Of a stretch of DNA of 64,000 bases, positions 27,284 to 37,641 are shown piece by piece. Under the pieces are notes generated by a model, which was not told the DNA's origin, did no database searches, and saw only the letters and a program-made list of their open reading frames with translations. Origin of the DNA: Janthinobacterium sp. Marseille (GTDB lineage: Bacteria > Pseudomonadota > Gammaproteobacteria > Burkholderiales > Burkholderiaceae_D); NCBI RefSeq assembly GCF_000013625.1, contig NC_009659.1, positions 186,001 through 250,000 on the forward strand. The letters run 5' to 3'. Made by a program: the position numbers and the translations under genes. Positions within the stretch are counted from its first letter, which is position 1. Every line of letters starts with the position of its first letter.

Positions 27284-29197
27284 ATGACTGAATTAAAAAA
27301 TACCGAACGCGAACTACACCTGTTCCGCCTGCGCCTGTCGGTGGCAGGCTTCGTGGTGTTCATTTTGTTTGGCTGTCTGTTGGCGCGCTTCATCTGGTTG
27401 CAGGTATATAAACACAACGACTATGTGGCGCAGGCCGAAGACAATCGCATCTCGGTGGTGCCGGTGGTGCCGAATCGTGGCTTGATCGTCGATCGCAACG
27501 GCGTGGTGCTGGCACGCAATTACTCGGCTTACACGCTGGAAATCACGCCATCCAAAATTAATGGTGACCTGGAAACCCTGATTGACGAGCTGGCGACGTT
27601 GGTTGATATCCAGCCGAAGGACAGAAGGCGCTTCAAGAAGCTGCAGGAAGAATCCCGTAATCTCGCCAGTTCGCCGATACGTGTGCGCCTGACCGACGAA
27701 GAAGTTGCGCGTTTCTCGGCGCAACGCTATCGCTTCCCCGGCGTCGAAATCCAGGCTCGTTTATTCCGCCAATACCCGCTCGGCTCAGTTGCTTCACATG
27801 TGATCGGTTATATCGGTCGCATCAACCAGCGCGAAGCGAAAGAAATCGATGAAGGTGACGACGCTACCAACTATCGTGGCACCGAGCATATCGGCAAGGA
27901 AGGCGTAGAAAAGAATTACGAAGACAAATTGCACGGTCGTACCGGCTATGAAGAAGTCGAAGTGTCGGCCGGCGGCCGTCCTATCCGCACCTTGTCGCGT
28001 ACTGCTGCGACGCCGGGCGACAACCTGATCCTGTCTATCGATATCGAATTGCAAAAAGTGGTTGAGCAAGCCTTTGGTGACCGCCGCGGTGCTTTGATTG
28101 CAATTGAACCATCGACCGGGGACGTGCTGGCCTACGTGTCGATGCCGACTTTTGATCCCAATCTGTTTGTTGAAGGTATTGACCAGCAAAACTGGGATGC
28201 GCTGAATAATTCGCCGGATCACCCTTTGCTGAATCGCCCGTTGTCCGGTGCCTATCCGCCCGGTTCGACTTATAAGCCATTCATGGCGTTGGCGGCGCTG
28301 GAACTCGGCAAACGCAAACCGTCGGATGCGATTTCGGATCCGGGGTATTTCTGGTTCGGTAACCATAAATTCCGCGACGACAAGGAAGGCGGACACGGCT
28401 TCGTTGATATGTATAAATCGATCGTGCAATCCTGCGATACCTATTACTACATGCTGGCGAATGACCTTGGCGTGGATGCCATCCATGACTTCATGAAACC
28501 TTTCGGCTTCGGCCAGAAAACCGGCATCGACTTGCGCTTCGAACGTACCGGCGTATTACCATCGACTGCGTGGAAGGCCGCGGCCTACCGCAAGCCGGAA
28601 CAAAAGAAATGGTATGCCGGTGAAACGATTTCCATCGGCATTGGCCAGGGTTACAACTCGTTTACGCCTTTGCAGTTGGCACATGCGACTGCTGTCCTCG
28701 CCAATAACGGCGTAGTGATGAAGCCGCATCTGGTGAAAATGATCGAGAACGGTACCACGCGCCAACGTACGCTGACGGTACCGAAAGAAAGCTACCGGAT
28801 CCCGTTGAAACAGGAAAACATCGACGTCATCAAGAATGCGATGGTGGGCGTCAATAAGGAAGGTACCGGTGCACGGGCATTTGCGCGGGCCGAGTATGTA
28901 TCGGCTGGTAAAACCGGTACGGCACAGGTGATTGCGATCAAGAAAAACGAAAAGTACGACGCCAGCAAGATTTCTGATCGTCATCATGACCATGCCCTAT
29001 ACACGGCGTTTGCACCTGCCGACAATCCACGCATCGCGCTGGCTATCATCGTGGAAAACGGTGGTTTCGGTGGCGCTGCTGCAGCACCGATAGCGAAACA
29101 AGCAATGGATTTCTACTTGCTGGGCAAGCGTCCTGAAGACAAGGCGCAGGCACCTGCCAAGCCGAAAAAAGAACCGAAGGAAGAGTTCATCGAATGA
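27284..29197 (+). CDS. mrdA: Penicillin-binding protein 2 (elongation transpeptidase)
   Basis: A 637-residue class B PBP. One N-terminal transmembrane helix (residues 20-40), a dimerisation domain with NRGLIVDRNGVVLARN, then the transpeptidase domain with Ser328 in PPGSTYKPF, the second motif SCD in VQSCDTYYYML, and KTGTAQV. It cross-links new peptidoglycan during lateral growth with its glycosyltransferase partner RodA, encoded in overlap just downstream. The C-terminal tail is lysine- and proline-rich. Confidence 0.96.
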   Translation: MTELKNTERELHLFRLRLSVAGFVVFILFGCLLARFIWLQVYKHNDYVAQAEDNRISVVPVVPNRGLIVDRNGVVLARNYSAYTLEITPSKINGDLETLIDELATLVDIQPKDRRRFKKLQEESRNLASSPIRVRLTDEEVARFSAQRYRFPGVEIQARLFRQYPLGSVASHVIGYIGRINQREAKEIDEGDDATNYRGTEHIGKEGVEKNYEDKLHGRTGYEEVEVSAGGRPIRTLSRTAATPGDNLILSIDIELQKVVEQAFGDRRGALIAIEPSTGDVLAYVSMPTFDPNLFVEGIDQQNWDALNNSPDHPLLNRPLSGAYPPGSTYKPFMALAALELGKRKPSDAISDPGYFWFGNHKFRDDKEGGHGFVDMYKSIVQSCDTYYYMLANDLGVDAIHDFMKPFGFGQKTGIDLRFERTGVLPSTAWKAAAYRKPEQKKWYAGETISIGIGQGYNSFTPLQLAHATAVLANNGVVMKPHLVKMIENGTTRQRTLTVPKESYRIPLKQENIDVIKNAMVGVNKEGTGARAFARAEYVSAGKTGTAQVIAIKKNEKYDASKISDRHHDHALYTAFAPADNPRIALAIIVENGGFGGAAAAPIAKQAMDFYLLGKRPEDKAQAPAKPKKEPKEEFIE

Positions 29198-30309
29198 GTG
29201 ACCAGATGAACAAGCGCTCGCTCGGGCAAATTATCCTGCCGTACATCCAGATGTTTGATGTACCGCTGATCATTATTGTCAGCATGATCCTGGCGGTCGG
29301 AACGGTGACCCTGTATTCGGCCGGTATCGATTTCCCCGGGCGTGTCGAAGATCATGTGCGCAACATTATGATTTCCTTCGTCGTGATGTGGATTGCGGCG
29401 GCGATTCCGCCGCAGACCCTGATGCGTTTTGCCGTGCCTTTGTATGTCACCGGTATTATTTTATTGCTGGCAGTCGCACAATTTGGCTTGATTCGTAACG
29501 GCGCACGGCGCTGGGTTGATCTCGGCGTCGTCGTGCAGCCGTCCGAAATCATGAAGATCGCGATGCCGATGATGCTGGCCTGGTTCTTCCAGAAGCGTGA
29601 AGGCGTGACACGCTGGCGTGAATTCCTGATTGCCGGCCTGATGCTGATTGCACCAGTCGGCCTGATCATGCGCCAGCCCGATCTGGGTACTTCGCTGCTG
29701 GTGCTGGCCGCAGGTTTTTATGTGATCTTCCTGGCAGGTTTGTCGTGGAAGGTCCTGGTTGCGGCGGCAATCTCGGTCGCTGCCAGCTTGCCGGTAGTGT
29801 GGTCCATGCTGCATGACTACCAGCGTGGACGGGTGTTGACGCTAATCGATCCGACCACCGATCCGCTGGGCAAGGGTTTCCATATCATCCAGTCGACGAT
29901 TGCGATTGGTTCCGGGGGTATCACCGGCAAGGGCTGGCTCAATGGCACGCAGGCGCATCTGGAATTTATTCCGGAACGCACCACCGACTTTATCTTCGCC
30001 GTATTCTCGGAAGAGTTTGGCCTGATAGGTAATTGCGTGCTGCTCTTCCTGTATTTGCTGTTGATCGGACGCAGTATGATTATTGCGGCGAATGCGCCGA
30101 CCCTGTTCAGCCGTTTGCTGGCAGGTGCGATTACGCTGATCTTCTTTACCTATGCATTTGTGAATATGGGAATGGTCAGTGGTATTCTTCCGGTCGTCGG
30201 TGTACCTTTGCCGTTTTTCAGTTATGGCGGTACCGCCTTTGTCACGCTCGGTCTGGGCGTCGGCATTTTGATGAGCATTCAGCGGCACAGGAAGTTAATG
30301 CAAAGCTGA
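29194..30309 (+). CDS. rodA: RodA peptidoglycan glycosyltransferase (SEDS)
   Basis: A 371-residue SEDS protein with about ten helices. Family blocks are GARRWVDLGVVVQPSEIMKI, MRQPDLGTSLLV, the conserved Asp region FIPERTTDFIFAVFSEEFGL, and PLPFFSYGGTAFVTLGLGVG. RodA polymerises glycan strands from lipid II and works as a pair with PBP2. The ATGA overlap with mrdA fits this stoichiometric pairing. Confidence 0.96.
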   Translation: MSDQMNKRSLGQIILPYIQMFDVPLIIIVSMILAVGTVTLYSAGIDFPGRVEDHVRNIMISFVVMWIAAAIPPQTLMRFAVPLYVTGIILLLAVAQFGLIRNGARRWVDLGVVVQPSEIMKIAMPMMLAWFFQKREGVTRWREFLIAGLMLIAPVGLIMRQPDLGTSLLVLAAGFYVIFLAGLSWKVLVAAAISVAASLPVVWSMLHDYQRGRVLTLIDPTTDPLGKGFHIIQSTIAIGSGGITGKGWLNGTQAHLEFIPERTTDFIFAVFSEEFGLIGNCVLLFLYLLLIGRSMIIAANAPTLFSRLLAGAITLIFFTYAFVNMGMVSGILPVVGVPLPFFSYGGTAFVTLGLGVGILMSIQRHRKLMQS

Positions 30310-30373
30310 TGTCACCATTTATCGATAGCCTTGCGCGTAGTTGGCGCGAGGCCGTCATCATCAGGAGCAAGCG

Positions 30374-31396
30374 ATGCAATTTCGCAGCGTATTACAAGTC
30401 CTGGCGATATCATCTATCGTCGCCTTAGCCGGTTGCAGCACCACGCCGCTTACTACTACGCCAACCGGCAGCAAATCCCCATCCGGCAGCTCTGCCACAC
30501 GTTCGTCAACCACACCCGTACTGCCTCCTGCCGGTTCCGGTCGTGGCGGCTATTACAAGGACGATGGCCCTGGTGATGACATCCCGGACGGGCTGGAAAA
30601 TTTGCCGGATGCGGAACCACGGGTGGAACCGTATGCCAATCGCGGTAATAAACCTTACGTAGTATTCGGCAAGCAATATGTACCGATCAGCGACGAGCGC
30701 CCGTTCAAGCAGCGCGGACGCGGCAGTTGGTACGGCAAGAAATTCCACGGCCAAAAGACTTCATCCGGCGAGCCTTACGATATGTACCAGATGACGGCCG
30801 CGCATCCGACCCTGCCTATCCCGTCGTATGCACGCGTCACCAACCTGAGCAATGGCAGACAAGTCATCGTGCGCGTGAATGACCGTGGTCCTTTCCATTC
30901 GAGCCGCGTGATAGACCTGTCCTATACCGCGGCGCTGAAGCTGGGTTACATCGGACACGGTAGTGCGGAGCTGGAAGTCGAACGTTTATTGCCGGCCGAT
31001 ATCGAACGTATCAATGCAAACAAGGGTGCTGCAACGATGGTTTCGGATGCGTCACCGGTGCAACCACCTACGGTAGAGGCAGTAGCATTGGCTCCGCCGC
31101 CGCAAAACAGCACAGCACCTGCGCCACAGAATCCCGTAACGCAGCAGGCTGAGGCGGCAGTGCCGGCCGGTTTCTATTTGCAGTTTGGTGCTTTTTCGCA
31201 GATGGCGAATGCCGAGGCAGTGCGGGCACGCCTGGCACAGGATGTCGGCCAAAGTTTGCCGCAATTGAAGGTGGAGCCTTCGAACAATCTGTATCGCCTG
31301 TATAGCGGACCGTTTGCCAGCCGCGGTGAAGCGGCAGCCGCTGCACTGCAGGTACAGCAAAGCGGCATCAACAAGCCATTTATCGTGCAGCGTTAA
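30374..31396 (+). CDS. rlpA: Septal ring lytic transglycosylase RlpA (lipoprotein)
   Basis: A 340-residue lipoprotein: signal with lipobox VALAGC-STT, a proline- and serine-rich linker, a double-psi beta-barrel (GRGSWYGKKFHGQKTSSGE to ARVTNLSNGRQVIVRVNDRG, which includes the acidic and catalytic region), and a C-terminal SPOR domain (FYLQFGAFSQMANAEAVRARL) that binds denuded glycan at the septum. RlpA cleaves naked glycan strands. Start ATG 30374 has AGGAG 6 bases upstream. It ends the mre-rodA operon, and its TAA shares the TTAA palindrome with the stop of the convergent rsmI. Confidence 0.92.
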   Translation: MQFRSVLQVLAISSIVALAGCSTTPLTTTPTGSKSPSGSSATRSSTTPVLPPAGSGRGGYYKDDGPGDDIPDGLENLPDAEPRVEPYANRGNKPYVVFGKQYVPISDERPFKQRGRGSWYGKKFHGQKTSSGEPYDMYQMTAAHPTLPIPSYARVTNLSNGRQVIVRVNDRGPFHSSRVIDLSYTAALKLGYIGHGSAELEVERLLPADIERINANKGAATMVSDASPVQPPTVEAVALAPPPQNSTAPAPQNPVTQQAEAAVPAGFYLQFGAFSQMANAEAVRARLAQDVGQSLPQLKVEPSNNLYRLYSGPFASRGEAAAAALQVQQSGINKPFIVQR

Positions 31397-32274
31397 TCTT
31401 CGTCCTGCTCGCTCGCGTTTTTCATCTGCAGTGCACGTTCATACAGGGCGTTCTTCTTTTGTCCGGTGATCTGGGCGGCCAGGGCGGCCGCCTGCTTTAC
31501 TGAACATTCCTCGAGCAGGATGCCGAGTATGCGTTCGGCTTCAATCTGATCCTGGTCACCGGCACTCGGCGCTCCCTCCAGCAAAACCACAAACTCACCT
31601 TTTTGCCGGTTCGGATCCGCATTAATCCATGTGACCGCTTCGGCCAGCGTGCACCTGTGCGTTTCTTCGAATAGCTTGGTCAGTTCACGCGCGAAAACAA
31701 TATGCCGGGTCAGTTCAAAGGCGGCGGCCAGTGCCGCGACTGTTTCCGTAATGCGATGCGGAGCTTCATAAAACACCATGGTTGCCGCAATTGCCTGTAA
31801 GCCAAAGAGGAAGGTTTCGCGTTGCTTGGCCTTGGCCGGCAGGAAGCCGACAAAATAGAACTGGTCGTTCAGCAAGCCGCTGGCGGACAGAGCGGTCACC
31901 GCGGCGGATGCGCCGGGTAGCGGTATCACGCGCAAACCTGCATTGCGTACCGCATCGACAATGCGGGCGCCGGGATCGGAAACGGCGGGAGTGCCGGCAT
32001 CGGAGACCAGCGCAATGCGTTCACCTGCCTGCAAGCGTGCAATCAGTTTGTCCGCGACTTCGCGTTCATTATGCTGGTGCGCGGCAATCAGGTTCTTTGA
32101 CAAACCGTAACGTGTCAGAAGATGGCCGGTATTACGCGTATCTTCACAAGCGACTGCATCGACTATCGATAAAGTGTGCAAAGCGCGCAACGATATATCG
32201 CCTGCATTTCCGATCGGGGTAGCCACCACATATAATGTTGCCGAAGGATAGGTCTGATGTGACACATCGTGCAT
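31393..32274 (-). CDS. rsmI: 16S rRNA (cytidine-1402-2'-O)-methyltransferase RsmI
   Basis: A 293-residue tetrapyrrole-methylase-fold enzyme that methylates the ribose of C1402 in the 16S decoding centre. Blocks: ATLYVVATPIGNAGDISLRA, CEDTRNTGHLL, ALVSDAGTPAVSDPG, PLPGASAAVTALSASG, FVGFLPAK. ATG 32274 is chosen because the alternative ATG 32316 would leave only 12 bases to the divergent lpoA start and no room for promoters; the longer form adds 14 residues. The rsmI/lpoA/yraN/diaA/dolP neighbourhood is conserved in proteobacteria (yraLMNOP in E. coli). Confidence 0.93.
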   Translation of the reverse strand: MHDVSHQTYPSATLYVVATPIGNAGDISLRALHTLSIVDAVACEDTRNTGHLLTRYGLSKNLIAAHQHNEREVADKLIARLQAGERIALVSDAGTPAVSDPGARIVDAVRNAGLRVIPLPGASAAVTALSASGLLNDQFYFVGFLPAKAKQRETFLFGLQAIAATMVFYEAPHRITETVAALAAAFELTRHIVFARELTKLFEETHRCTLAEAVTWINADPNRQKGEFVVLLEGAPSAGDQDQIEAERILGILLEECSVKQAAALAAQITGQKKNALYERALQMKNASEQDED

Positions 32275-32328
32275 AATCGGCAAGATAGTGGAAAGGCTGT
32301 TGCTTGTTTCAGTCATTGGGAGAGTCGG

Positions 32329-33609
32329 ATGTTGGGAAATTTAGCGAGAATGTTCGTGCTGGCAAGCTTCATCAGCGGATTGTGCTCGCCTGTGCTGGCA
32401 AATACAACTGCCGACGTTACCGTTGACAGCCTTGCCAGTGTACCCGGCATTCAGGCCCAGCGGTCATCGCTGGACCAGATGCAATTGGCGCAAACCGATC
32501 TGGCCCTGCCCGAAGCGATGAGCGCACCACTTGACGAACCCATCGTCGAACCGATTGAAGTCCCTGTCATCACGACACGCCTGCCGCCGGTCCGCATTGC
32601 GCTGCTGTTGCCACGCCGTTCCGAATCACTGGCGCAGGTTTCTGATGCGGTGCGCGCCGGCTTTATGGCCGCCTTCCAGCATGAGCCCGGCAATAATGTT
32701 GTCAACCTGGTTGAAACCGGCGATGCCGCACAAGATGTATTGACCGGTTATACCGAAGCCGCCGCCGGCAATGACATCGTGGTTGGCCCCCTGACGCGCA
32801 GCGGTGCGACCGCGATCGTGCAAAACCATGCGGTCACCAAGCCGACGATAGCCCTGACCCAATTGAATGCGGCGGGCGAGCCTGAAGTAAAGGTGCCTGC
32901 CAATATGCTGGTCATGGGTTTGTCGATTGAAGACGAAGCACGCCAGGTTGCGAACTGGGTCGGCAAGAACCGCAGCAAGCAAAAGGCCTTTGCCCTGTCT
33001 ACCAATGCAGCATGGCAGCGTCGTGCCGTCAGCGCTTTTGCCGGGCAATGGAGCCAGCTCGGCATGACAGCGGAAGTAATGGAACTCACTATGAGCGGTG
33101 GCTTTATGAATGCCAACGCGCTGGTACAACTGAAGAAACGCATACAGACAGAAAAGCCGGCATTGATTTTTGTTGCGCTGGATGCGGCGCAGGCAATTCA
33201 ATTGCGCCTGGCGATAGGTGGCGAAGTCACGATGTACGGTGTGTCGCAATTGAATCCGTTGGCGCTGGATGACTGGGCCAATGCCGATCGCATCGTCGAC
33301 CTGGAAGGCGTGCGCCTGGTCGATATGCCGTGGCAATTGCAGGCTGATCATGCGGCAGTGATGGCGTATCCTCGCTTGCCAAAAGCCGCCGGTCAGCGCA
33401 GCAGCCCCGATGTCGAACGCCTGTATGCACTGGGCATAGATGCTTACCGCGTGGCGGCGAACATCGCGATCAAGCAAAACGAATTCAGCCTGGATGGCGT
33501 GACCGGCAAGCTGACAGTGCGCTTCGGTCGTGGCGCGCCTTACTTTGAACGGGTATTGCAGCCTGCGACCTACCGCGAAGGTATGGTGCAGCCACTGGAA
33601 GTACAGTAA
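32329..33609 (+). CDS. LpoA-like penicillin-binding-protein activator (LppC family)
   Basis: A 426-residue protein holding the C-terminal periplasmic-binding-like domain of LpoA/LppC: RIALLLPRRSESLAQVSDAVRAGF, NDIVVGPLTRSGATAIV, LALDDWANADRIVDLEGVRLVDMPW and DVERLYALGIDAYRVA. LpoA activates PBP1A from the outer membrane. The long N-terminal TPR-like domain of the E. coli protein (about 570-residue mature form) is missing, as in many betaproteobacteria. The signal peptide ends at VLA-NTT, and the only cysteine is in SGLCSP, which is not a good lipobox, so lipidation is doubtful. Start ATG 32329 has a GGGAG ribosome-binding site. First gene of lpoA-yraN-diaA-dolP. Confidence 0.82.
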   Translation: MLGNLARMFVLASFISGLCSPVLANTTADVTVDSLASVPGIQAQRSSLDQMQLAQTDLALPEAMSAPLDEPIVEPIEVPVITTRLPPVRIALLLPRRSESLAQVSDAVRAGFMAAFQHEPGNNVVNLVETGDAAQDVLTGYTEAAAGNDIVVGPLTRSGATAIVQNHAVTKPTIALTQLNAAGEPEVKVPANMLVMGLSIEDEARQVANWVGKNRSKQKAFALSTNAAWQRRAVSAFAGQWSQLGMTAEVMELTMSGGFMNANALVQLKKRIQTEKPALIFVALDAAQAIQLRLAIGGEVTMYGVSQLNPLALDDWANADRIVDLEGVRLVDMPWQLQADHAAVMAYPRLPKAAGQRSSPDVERLYALGIDAYRVAANIAIKQNEFSLDGVTGKLTVRFGRGAPYFERVLQPATYREGMVQPLEVQ

Positions 33610-33617
33610 GCCCGCGT

Positions 33618-33989
33618 ATGCGGCTGCCAGCCTTCCTGCGCCCGCGTACGGCAAAACAACTGGCCGGACAAGCCGGCGAAGACCAGGCGCTGATTTACCT
33701 GCAGCAGCAGGGTTTGCAACTGCTGGAGCGGAATTTCCGCTGCAAGGGCGGTGAAATCGACCTGCTTATGCAGGATGGCAAAGCCCTGGTATTTGTCGAA
33801 GTCAGGATGCGCAGCGAGAAAAAATTCGGCGGTGCTGCTGCCAGCATCGGTACCGCGAAACAAAAACGCCTGATCATTGCCGCGCAGATTTATCTGCAAC
33901 GCTACAGCATGCCGCCACCGTGTCGCTTCGATGTCATTGCTTTTGATGACAAGGAAATGACATGGCTGAAAAATGCAATTGAAGCCTGA
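33618..33989 (+). CDS. yraN: YraN/UPF0102 family nuclease-fold protein
   Basis: A 123-residue protein of the restriction-endonuclease-like UPF0102 family. The fold's active-site pattern is visible as GEDQALIYLQQQG, NFRCKGGEIDLLMQD (the E-I-D-L acidic site) and LVFVEVRMRSEKKFGGA (E-V-[RK]). Role unproven; DNA processing has been suggested. Starts 9 bases after lpoA, in the same operon. Confidence 0.88.
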   Translation: MRLPAFLRPRTAKQLAGQAGEDQALIYLQQQGLQLLERNFRCKGGEIDLLMQDGKALVFVEVRMRSEKKFGGAAASIGTAKQKRLIIAAQIYLQRYSMPPPCRFDVIAFDDKEMTWLKNAIEA

Positions 33990-35283
<1,294 letters not shown>

Positions 35284-35311
35284 TCATTCCCTGCCAGTTT
35301 CATGCGGGGTG

Positions 35312-35354
35312 TATATTAAAGCCGCGCAGCAAATTGCTGCGCGGCTTTTCTTTT
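35312..35354 (+). terminator. Terminator overlapping a putative promoter, leader of the BCCT gene
   Basis: A 12-bp stem, 35319-35330 (AAGCCGCGCAGC) with 35336-35347, followed by TTTTCTTTT, terminates the dolP operon. A -10-like TATATT (35312-35317) lies just before it, so a transcript from this box would begin inside the 5' arm. GGGGAG and the BCCT start follow within 14 bases. The terminator is well supported; the promoter lacks a good -35 box. Confidence 0.75.
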
Positions 35355-35367
35355 GGGGAGAGAAAAG

Positions 35368-36885
35368 ATGCAACTGATTTTTCCTGTCGGATTGATCTTG
35401 ATCGTGGTCCTGTGGGGAATATTTTCCCCTGAGTCATTGGGCACGATCTCCCATGTCGCGATGCATGCGATTACCAAAAATTTCGGCTGGCTCTACCTGT
35501 GGGTGGTATTGGGCCTGGTCCTGTTTTCCGCTTTTCTCGCCTTCAGTCGCTACGGCAATTTGAAGCTGGGCAAGGACGACGATGAACCGGAGTTTTCACT
35601 GCCGGCCTGGTTTGCGATGCTGTTTGCCGCCGGCATGGGCATAGGCCTGGTGTTCTGGGGCGTTGCGGAGCCTTTGTCACATTTCACGCAAGGTCCGCCG
35701 GGCACGATTGCGCGCACGCCGGAAGCCGCCAATATGGCGATGCGTTACAGCTTCTTCCATTGGGGTATCCATCCATGGGCGGTCTACAGCATCGTGGCAC
35801 TGGCGATTGCCTTCTTCCAGTATCGGCGCCAGGGTGTGGCCTTGATCAGCGAATCGACCAAATCCCTGCCGTGGCGTCCGGTGCAGCGCATGTCCGGCCT
35901 GTTTAACGGGCTGGCCGTAATCGCTACCGCTTTTGGTGTTGCCACATCGTTGGGGATGGGGGCGATGCAGATCAATGGCGGCCTGGCTGCCGTGTTCCAT
36001 GTTGAGATCAATAAGTATGTGCAGGTCGGCATCATCGTATTGGCGACTGCCTTGTTCATTACTTCTGCCGTCAGCGGTGTGGCCAAAGGCGTCAAATGGC
36101 TGTCATCGATCAATATGCTGGTGGCGGCCCTGCTGACGCTGATGGTGTTCGTGCTTGGCCCGACCGTAGTCATCATCGATACCTTTACGAATACGCTGGG
36201 TAGCTATATCAGTGAGCTGGTGCGCATGAGTTTGCGCATGATGCCTTTCCGCGATAGCGAATGGGTCGGTGAGTGGACCGTGTTTTACTGGGCCTGGTGG
36301 TTGTCATGGTCGCCTTTTGTCGGGCTTTTTATTGCCCGCGTTTCGCACGGCAGGACCATCCGTGAATTTATTGTCGGTACCGTCATCGCGCCTTCGATTG
36401 CCGCTTTCATCTGGTTCTCAGTGTTTGGCGGTACAGCCCTGCATATGGAAATCTGGCAAAACGTGCCGATAGCCGCAGCGGCCAAGGCAGACTTGTCGAT
36501 GGCCTTGTTTACGATGCTGGATGCGCTGCCCTTTGGTTTGATCATGTCGGTGGTTGCGACCCTGCTGGTGCTGGTGTTTTTTGTCACCTCCGGCGATTCG
36601 GCGATCCTGGTGCTGGGCATGATGAGTACCGGCGGTGACAGCAATCCATCGGCACGCATCAAGATCACCTGGGGCGTCCTGATTGCGGGGATTGCCACCA
36701 GCCTGCTGCTGGCCGGCGGCATCGATGCCTTGCAGACGGCGACTATTGTCTTTGCCTTGCCGTTCACGCTGGTGGTCGCCCTGATGGCGATTTCCTTGTG
36801 GCGCGCAGTACGTGAAGACTGGAAAGAAGAACAACGGATTGAGAAGGAACTACGGCAGCGCATGCGCCAGCTGGTTTCCAAGTAA
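35368..36885 (+). CDS. BCCT family betaine/carnitine/choline transporter
   Basis: A 505-residue polytopic protein with 12 predicted helices. Family blocks are FAAGMGIGLVFWGVAEPLSHF and VFYWAWWLSWSPFVGLFIARVSHGRTIREF, including the tryptophan-rich box that binds the quaternary ammonium group. Members import glycine betaine, choline or related osmolytes with Na+ or H+. The glycine-rich GMGIG suggests a Na+-coupled betaine-type site, but this is uncertain. ATG 35368 has GGGGAG 7 bases upstream. It stands alone, with a terminator on each side. Confidence 0.88.
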   Translation: MQLIFPVGLILIVVLWGIFSPESLGTISHVAMHAITKNFGWLYLWVVLGLVLFSAFLAFSRYGNLKLGKDDDEPEFSLPAWFAMLFAAGMGIGLVFWGVAEPLSHFTQGPPGTIARTPEAANMAMRYSFFHWGIHPWAVYSIVALAIAFFQYRRQGVALISESTKSLPWRPVQRMSGLFNGLAVIATAFGVATSLGMGAMQINGGLAAVFHVEINKYVQVGIIVLATALFITSAVSGVAKGVKWLSSINMLVAALLTLMVFVLGPTVVIIDTFTNTLGSYISELVRMSLRMMPFRDSEWVGEWTVFYWAWWLSWSPFVGLFIARVSHGRTIREFIVGTVIAPSIAAFIWFSVFGGTALHMEIWQNVPIAAAAKADLSMALFTMLDALPFGLIMSVVATLLVLVFFVTSGDSAILVLGMMSTGGDSNPSARIKITWGVLIAGIATSLLLAGGIDALQTATIVFALPFTLVVALMAISLWRAVREDWKEEQRIEKELRQRMRQLVSK

Positions 36886-36930
36886 GACATGGAAATAATG
36901 CTTGCCGCTTAACAACTTGCCGTTTTGTAA

Positions 36931-36976
36931 TGCTATATTGGGGCCGCGTAACAATTGTTACGCGGCTTTTTCTTTT
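36931..36976 (+). promoter_or_regulatory. Extended -10 promoter overlapping a terminator hairpin, leader of lemA
   Basis: TGCTATATT (36931-36939) resembles an extended -10 box. It is followed by a perfect 24-base palindrome (36943-36966, arms GCCGCGTAACAA) and TTTTTCTTTT (36967-36976), which would end transcripts from the BCCT gene. Initiation from the -10 would start inside the 5' arm. GGAG and ATG 36986 follow at once. The layout matches the leader at 35312-35354. Confidence 0.65.
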
Positions 36977-36985
36977 GGAGAAACC

Positions 36986-37576
36986 ATGACACCAGTGCTC
37001 GTTATCCTGGCTATTGTTGCTATCGTCGTATTCTGGGGCGTCGGTGTTTACAACCGTATCATCGCCTTGCGCAATTACTTTGAGAATGCATTTTCTCAAA
37101 TCGATGTGCAACTCAAGCGTCGTTATGATTTGATTCCGAATCTGGTGGAAACCGCCAAAGCCTATATGGCGCATGAGCGGGAAACGCTGGAAGCGGTGAT
37201 TGCAGCGCGTAACCATGCAGTTGATGCCAATAAAAAAGTCGGTGGCCATCCGGCCGATGCCGCCGCATTCAAAAACATGATGGTGGCGGATAGTGCGCTG
37301 GATGCAACGCTGGGCAAGTTCTTCGCGCTATCGGAGGCCTATCCTGATTTGAAGGCTAATCACACCATGATGCAGTTGAGCGAAGAGCTCAGCAGCACCG
37401 AAAATCGGATCGCCTTTGCACGTCAGGCTTATAACGATAGCGTGATGTCATACAACGTCGCCGTCGAACAATTCCCCGGTTCGGTGATTGCCAATTCCTT
37501 CGGCTTCAAGACGGCAGAATTGCTGGAGTCGACCGAGACGCCGGAAGAACGTAAAGCCATCAAGGTGTCCTTCTGA
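36986..37576 (+). CDS. lemA: LemA family protein
   Basis: A 196-residue LemA protein: N-terminal transmembrane helix (VLVILAIVAIVVFWGVGVYN), then NYFENAFSQIDVQLKRRYDLIPNLVET, the family signature, a helical bundle, and the C-terminal NSFGFKTAELLESTETPEER. Function is not known at the biochemical level. ATG 36986 with GGAG 5 bases upstream is clear; the frame is open upstream to 36902 through the hairpin but that is not a start. It is followed by an M48 peptidase gene, a pairing seen in many bacteria. Confidence 0.9.
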   Translation: MTPVLVILAIVAIVVFWGVGVYNRIIALRNYFENAFSQIDVQLKRRYDLIPNLVETAKAYMAHERETLEAVIAARNHAVDANKKVGGHPADAAAFKNMMVADSALDATLGKFFALSEAYPDLKANHTMMQLSEELSSTENRIAFARQAYNDSVMSYNVAVEQFPGSVIANSFGFKTAELLESTETPEERKAIKVSF

Positions 37577-37641
37577 AGTCAAGCTGCCCACGATGACGTG
37601 TATGCGTTCTACTCCTGTTTGCGCCTGGAATTGCAACTGAA

